A stretch of DNA of 24,306 nt from Oehlia diaphana (Eukaryota; Glomeromycota; Glomeromycetes; Glomerales; Glomeraceae): the NCBI GenBank assembly GCA_003833135.1, contig QZLH01000361.1:25612-49917 (forward strand), written 5' to 3'. The position numbers were made by a program, and so were the translations under genes. The notes below the pieces were generated by a model, which worked only from the letters and a program-made list of their open reading frames with translations, made no database searches and was not told the DNA's origin. Position 1 is the first letter of the stretch; each line of letters begins with the position of its first letter. This document shows positions 19,051-24,306 of this stretch, one piece after another.

Positions 19051-22000
19051 ATGGATAACAAAAAATATAATTTTTCCCCTCATATCTCCCCTCTTCTTAA
19101 TTTTGGACAATTAAATGTTAATGGTATTTCTTCTTTGGTGCGACAATTACATTTACTTAATTACTTCCTTCACTCCTCTCTTTTGGTTTGTTCCCTTAAT
19201 GATACTAGAATTTCCCCTTCTGCTTTTAAATTTATTTATAAAAATGAACATTCCCATTATGACTTTAGATCATACTGAGCTTCCTCTCCTTTTTCACATA
19301 CCCATAGTGGTGTAGGTTTATTACTTTGTAACCCTCTTTATAAATATGTTCAAACTATTGATTCATGGAAAGGTCATTTGTTAAAATTAGATCTAATTTT
19401 TCACCAAACAAAAATTTCTATTATTTCACTTTACTCCCCCCCTCTTGGTATCAATTATAAAGATAGAGATGAATTATTTTTCAAACTTAACTCATGGCTT
19501 GACCATGCTAATTCTAATAATTATTCTGTGATTATTTTGGGCGACTTTAATGTTGATGAACTTGCTCATGCTCATCATTCTCAATCTCATTTTAAGATCA
19601 CTAGGTCACTTTCTTCACGGTATTATACCAATCATCAAGCTCATACTTCAAGTAATCTGGGACCTGATCCTACCTTTATTCACGCTAATGGCTCTTCTAG
19701 ATTAGACTATATTTGGTCTTCTCCTGATTGCCCTGTGCCTGGTCTCTTTTCTCATGTTGATACATGTCCCGAACTAAATGACAAGCCTTTTACCGACCAT
19801 AGGATTTTAATTACTGCATTTGATTTCAGCACTTGTTTGTTTATTCTTTCTAAATCTTGCCTCAAACAAAAACAAGAAAGGCGCACAGTTTTTATGCATA
19901 AAGATACCTCTCCAGATCAATTGAACACCTTTTCAGAGGAAGTTATTTCTCAGTTGGAATTGTACTTATCAACACATCACTCAACTCATTCCACGTATCA
20001 TACTTTATCCCTGGACAAGCTTTGGCATGCTTTAAAAAAGTCAATTCTCAATGCAGCAATCCTTTTTCTTCCTTTTCAACATGTTTCGAATGTATGAAAA
20101 CATAAATATCCTTTGGATTTGGCAAAGCTTATCGCTATCAACAAATTTCTTAATCAGTTCCTTTTTAAATTAACCTCTAATTGCCTTGTCGCCCAGCTCA
20201 ACTGTCACAGATGTTTGCTTTTCTTCCTTCACAATTGGACTCTATGAAATCATTATTGCCAGATTATCAATTCCCTTCCTATGTTACGTCACCCTTGACC
20301 ACCTTTAAAAGATTTTTACAATCTCAAAAATCTCTAGTTTCTGCTTATCTATCCACTCACTTTGCTCAGTATAAATTAGATACTATTGAATACTTTACGG
20401 CTTTGCGAGATGATCACTTTACTGACAACAAAAGTTCATTTATTACTTCTGCCCTTTCCATAGAAAAATATTCCATAGTTTTCAATCGTGTCTTAGTTGT
20501 CTTGGACTCCAAACCTACTCTTCTAACTGATCCAACTGACATTAAACAAGCAGCTATTCAACATTTTCAATCAGTTGTAACTCCTCCTTTAATTCAATTC
20601 ACCTCTATAGCTTCATTTTCTCCTAGATGGCAAACAGCTTATACTCCTCTTGAACAAGTCACTTCATCACTTTATAACCAGCTCCTTTCTCCAATTACTC
20701 TTCAAGAATGGTCTGAAGTTTTATCATCTATGCTGAATAATAAGGCTGCCGGTTCTTCTAAGATCTCATATGAGATGCTTAAACATCTAAATGTTGACTC
20801 TTTGGAATTCTCTTTACTCCTAGCCAACACTTGCTTATCCTGAGGAGATATTCCTACCAACTGGCGTGAAGCAGTAGTTTACCCTATTCCAAAACCACAT
20901 GATTTTGATGCTCAACTTAAAAACACACGACCTATCACTTTGTTGGAAACCATGCGGAAATGTGTAGTCAAGATCATCACTAATGGTCTTTCTCAGGTTT
21001 TAGCCGATAATAATGTACTCCAAGGTGGTAATTTTGCTGGACTACCAGGAGGCTCCACTATTCATCAACATCGATTTGATAATTCTGATGATCAAGAACT
21101 ATGGATTGTTTCTCAGGACATCTCTAAGGCCTTTGATTCTATGGATCTAAATATGTTGAAACTAGCCTTAGCGCGTTTGCATATTCCTTTCCTTTTAATT
21201 CAATTTATTTTGAATCTTTTTACAAGACGTAACAATAGGATTTTAACTTGTCATGGCCTTCATATAGAAATTGATCAAGGCGAAATTATTTCTCCTTTGC
21301 TTTGAGTGATTTATTTAGATCCTCTACTCATTTTATTTTGAAATCTTCTGCTCTTTTACACTATTCACCAATGGAGTTTGAACAACATGAATTACCTATT
21401 TCACATTTAACTTTTATGGATGACTCTACATTGATTTCTTCTTCCAAAGTGGGCATGGAACAACGTCTTTCTATTACTGCAGAATTTTATACTTTAAATA
21501 ATGTTCAAGCCAATGCAGCCAAATATGTACTTTTATCCTCCTCTCAACCTTCTTCCAATGTTACCTTTTCTCTCACTCCTATGGATTTAGTTTCGACTTT
21601 TTCTATTACTCTTATATCTGTGGCTCGTAATACTACATTCCGTTTTTTAGGTGTATGGTTCTCCTTATCGGCTTTTCTTCAATTTGTAACTACTCAAGCC
21701 CGTTTCATAGTTAAAGACATGGTTGCATTACTTTCACCAAAGAAACTTTTGGCCACCCATGTCACTTATCTTTACAACGTTATTCTCCTCCCTCGATTGG
21801 AGTTCAGGTTACAAACAATGCTTCTCTCAGAAAAAGTAGTTAATGAAATGGTGGCCCCTTTTCTTACTTTAATCAGACGGAAAGCTGGTTTAGCTTCTAC
21901 TACCCCTACTGCTCTTTTTCATTTAAAAGTTCCATTTTCAGTTCAAAACGCCTTTTGTAGATTTCTTTCTTCCCATGTTGCTACTTGGCAAAAGATTTTT

Positions 22001-23498
22001 TCTCACCTGACTTATAAAGAATTCGCACTTTATGTGATCTCGTATCTTCAAGGTCTTTTAGGATTGGACACTTGTCCTTCTGAAGTGGATTTATCTCCTT
22101 GGTCAGCCTTGCTTCCTTTTAGGACTATGTCTTTATTTATTATTACTCTTCTTTTTTCATCTCGTCTCAATATCATGTGGTCTTTATTGTTCTGACCTCT
22201 GAGGTGTGATCTTCAAGTATCTCGTCCATTGCGAACTATCCTTCCTAATGATTTAATTAGGAAATATTGGAAATCATGGAAACAGAATAATCTATTCAAT
22301 TTATCTCAACTCTTCTCTCCATATGGTTCTTTCGTTCTAACACGGAAACAATTGGCTTATCTTGGAAGACTTGATGGCACTGGTCCTATGCCGGCATGGT
22401 TTATTTATATTCAAAATAATTGTATTGACTCTAATAATTCTACATTTTATCTCCCACAATTTAAAATAGATCCTCTTTTTACTATAGTGAAAGTGGAACC
22501 TTTAATTATTAAATCTCCTTCAGTTCTTATATACACCCGCAATGGTCAATTTCATTTGATTTTCATACCCGCGCTTTGTTCATTGGTCATGTATGTGTCA
22601 CTCTTCATTCTCGTAATATTGGTATCATGTCCCATTGGATGCTTTCTTTCAGATCCTATTTCTCCTGATTCACCTGTATTACGACCATGTCTTGGTTGTT
22701 CTGCTGGTCATCCTATATCCTATTATGTCTCCCCAGGTGCTTTAAAGGCGTTTAATCCACCTGAAAATTGCTATTTTGAAATTCCTTTGGATTCAGCGAT
22801 TCATTATCCTCACAAACCTGGGAAAAAATCTAGTATTGTCTGTTCTTCTTCAGCACAAATGACGCTTCATCTTTCTTTACTCTATGCCATGTCCTTGATT
22901 TTTAGGCATCTTTTTGGTTCACTGTTGGCTCCATCTGATAATAATAATAATTTGTCACTGGATATGTCCAACTCTCTTCCACCCTCTATGTCTACTTTAT
23001 ATATTAATGGTTCATATATTCTAAGGAGCCTTAGCTCTGCTCTTCCTGCTATTTCATATGCATGGATTGCTATAGATGATGACGATCTGATTTTGGAATC
23101 TTTCTACGACTCCCTTCCGTGTACCTTTCCTTCAGCTTTTCGCTCTGAACTCTCTGCATTATATTTTAGTTTAAACTCTCTTTCTCTGGGGTCCTCAGTT
23201 ACTGTTGCCACTGATTGTACACAGTTAATCTCCTTTTAGTCCCACTATGTCTCTCTTTTATTGACTCCTTGGTTGTTGAAAGAAGATAATCATCTTATAT
23301 GGATTTCTTTGTGTAATTTGATTTCACGCAACAAACTATCAGTTTCCTTTTTGAAAGTGCCCGCTCATTCTGGCTACCCTTTTAATGATCAAGTGAATAT
23401 TCTTGCAAAAGCCGCTCTCAGCTCAAGACAACCCTCTTTTGCCTCTTTCTTCCATCACTACTCCTTGCGTGATATCTTTCAACTTATTACCAATTGAC

Positions 23499-23506
23499 AT
23501 GAATCC
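23499..23506. repeat. Target duplication of the LINE-borne MITE, left
   Basis: ATGAATCC, matching GTGAATCC at 23751-23758 in 7 of 8 bases. Confidence 0.75.
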
Positions 23507-23750
23507 TAAGGTTGCTTGTCTAAACCTCTTCAAAATCTTACGATTAGTTTCGTCAAAATTTTACTATAGATTTATTATAGTTTCGGCAGAGTTTCAGCAA
23601 TTTCAGCATTTATAATAAGTTTCGGCAGTTTTGCCTTTCTCCAGAGTTTTGCTAGTTTTTTGATATAACTTTAATATAGTTTCGGCAGAATTTCGCTTTT
23701 TGGCAAAACGCCATCTTGCCTAAACCCCTAGGTTTCGGCAAGCAACCTTA
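23507..23750. mobile_element. 244-bp hAT-like MITE inside the LINE
   Basis: The left end TAAGGTTGCTTGTCTAAACC (23507-23526) and the reverse complement of the right end (23731-23750) match at 18 of 20 bases. 8-bp direct duplications flank it, the size typical of hAT elements. The interior repeats TTTCGGCA/TTTTGCC words. The right end also forms a hairpin with an inward copy of the TIR (CTTGCCTAAACC at 23715-23726 pairing with GGTTTCGGCAAG). It has no coding capacity; removal of 23507-23758 rejoins the ORF2 sequence apart from a one-base shift just upstream. Confidence 0.85.
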
Positions 23751-23758
23751 GTGAATCC
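23751..23758. repeat. Target duplication of the LINE-borne MITE, right
   Basis: GTGAATCC, counterpart of 23499-23506. Confidence 0.75.
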
Positions 23759-24140
23759 CCATCAAATTTATAAACAAATTTTCGAAGCACATAACTTGCT
23801 TTCTTTTTGTACATTTTCTCGTTACACTTCTCTAGGTCCTCCTAATATCTTTGACTGGTCTGGTATCCATTTCTGCCTTTCCAAATATAACGATTTTGCC
23901 TCTTATAAAAATGAACAACCTGAATTTTGGGCTTTCCATATTAAAATTCTTTTGGACATGCTTCCTACTTTAACTACCTTACAATGACAGAAACCTCATA
24001 TATATTCTCCCTCTTGGTTGTATCCTCAATGTAACTCTGCTCCTGAAGATTTGGATCATTTATGGACTTGTCCTTATATACTATCAGACTTTAACCCTAA
24101 GGCACATCATGTTCAATTAGGGCCCCTGAATGCCACTGTG

Positions 24141-24306
24141 GCGCATATATGAAACCTCGTCCTTGACAGTTATAATAAGTGTACATAAAAATTTTAATAT
24201 AAAGAGTGTACATATATTTTAAAATTTATTATTAAATGTACTACATAAATTTATATATAATTTTTGCGTTCTAATAGAGTGTACAGACAAAGTTGAATCA
24301 AAAGCA
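24141..24306. repeat. AT-rich end segment with recurring AGTGTACA
   Basis: AGTGTACATA occurs near 24178 and 24206, TGTACTACATA near 24237 and AGTGTACAGA near 24279. The spacing is irregular. It may be the start of another repeat that truncates the LINE; the window ends before this can be decided. Confidence 0.35.

Larger units (their letters stand above)
16962..24140 (+). mobile_element. RNase H-bearing LINE (I/Tad-like group), nearly complete but broken
   Basis: Starts in an A-run (16962-16973) followed by CTCTTTCCC, then an AT-rich 5' UTR to ATG 17100. ORF1 (CCHC protein) and ORF2 (apurinic endonuclease, RT, RNase H, C-terminal zinc motif) follow in standard order. The 244-bp MITE at 23507-23750 interrupts ORF2. 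The 3' end is not clear: coding similarity fades near 24140 and no A-rich or simple tail is seen, so the copy may be 3' cut by another sequence. The combination of endonuclease plus RNase H places it among I-, Tad- or related clades; the exact clade needs a tree. Confidence 0.85.
19048..24140 (+). pseudogene. LINE ORF2: endonuclease, reverse transcriptase, RNase H, broken
   Basis: Endonuclease: GQLNVNGISS at the start, SLNDTRIS where a catalytic Glu is usual, IILGDFN (about 19533-19551), SRLDYIW (about 19696) and FTDHRILI (about 19786). RT: WREAVVYPIPKP, RPITLLETMRK, motif A SQDISKAFDSMD (about 21112-21147), motif B DQGEIISPLL, motif C FMDD (21413-21424). RNase H: YINGS (about 22999; Asp replaced by Asn), SELSAL, ATDCTQ, VPAHSGYPFND (about 23357). 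C-terminal zinc motif: LYPQCNSAPEDLDHLWTCP (24019-24075), with Tyr for the first Cys. Stops: TGA 19276, 20095, 20841, 21303, 22193, 23985 and TAG 23237. Frameshifts lie near 20180, 21330 and 23494. The protein would nick target DNA and copy LINE RNA; this copy cannot. Confidence 0.9.

Overview
The window is a eukaryotic, strongly AT-rich, transposon-dense stretch with no intact host gene that I can recognise. The mix of elements (an RNase H-bearing LINE with a CCHC ORF1, several hAT relics, a pogo/Tigger transposase, retropepsin relics, a possible polinton-like DNA polymerase scrap) and the base composition fit an early-diverging fungus. An arbuscular mycorrhizal fungus of the Rhizophagus/Glomus kind is my best guess; this is an inference from family resemblance, not a database result.

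Layout. 1-1405: 5' part of an ORF1-only non-LTR element (copy A, minus strand), cut by the window edge. 1406-5180: AT-rich spacer holding a 301-bp MITE with TA duplications at 3487-3787 and two inverted-repeat patches. 5188-10870: decayed DNA, including a hAT C-terminus (plus, 6250-6597), a 54-bp tandem repeat, a small unassigned conserved-looking module (minus, 7572-7850), a long hAT transposase relic (minus, about 8480-9515) and another hAT scrap (minus, about 10395-10620). 11012-14190: a pogo/Tigger-type transposase pseudogene split by a complete 1873-bp ORF1-only non-LTR element (copy B, 11819-13691, minus) flanked by a perfect 12-bp target duplication. 14187-14620: gag/zinc-knuckle relic. 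14880-15187: a third, divergent copy (C) of the ORF1-only element's 5' part. 15470-16551: patchwork of a BED-like finger, a PolB-like scrap, a retropepsin and a C2H2-like finger. 16557-16745: a 50-bp minisatellite. 16962 to about 24140: a nearly complete but broken LINE (ORF1 with CCHC; ORF2 with endonuclease, RT, RNase H and a C-terminal zinc motif), itself interrupted by a 244-bp hAT-like MITE at 23507-23750.

How the parts relate. The order of events can be partly read: Tigger first, then ORF1-only copy B inside it; LINE first, then the MITE inside the LINE. The ORF1-only elements and the LINE have different ORF1 proteins but start with the same A-run plus CTCTTTCC motif, which suggests (not proven) a shared 5' initiation signal. 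In the LINE the ORF1 stop and ORF2 start overlap as TAATG, the arrangement known for termination-reinitiation in some LINEs. Most in-frame stops and lost zinc ligands in the window look like C-to-T or G-to-A changes.
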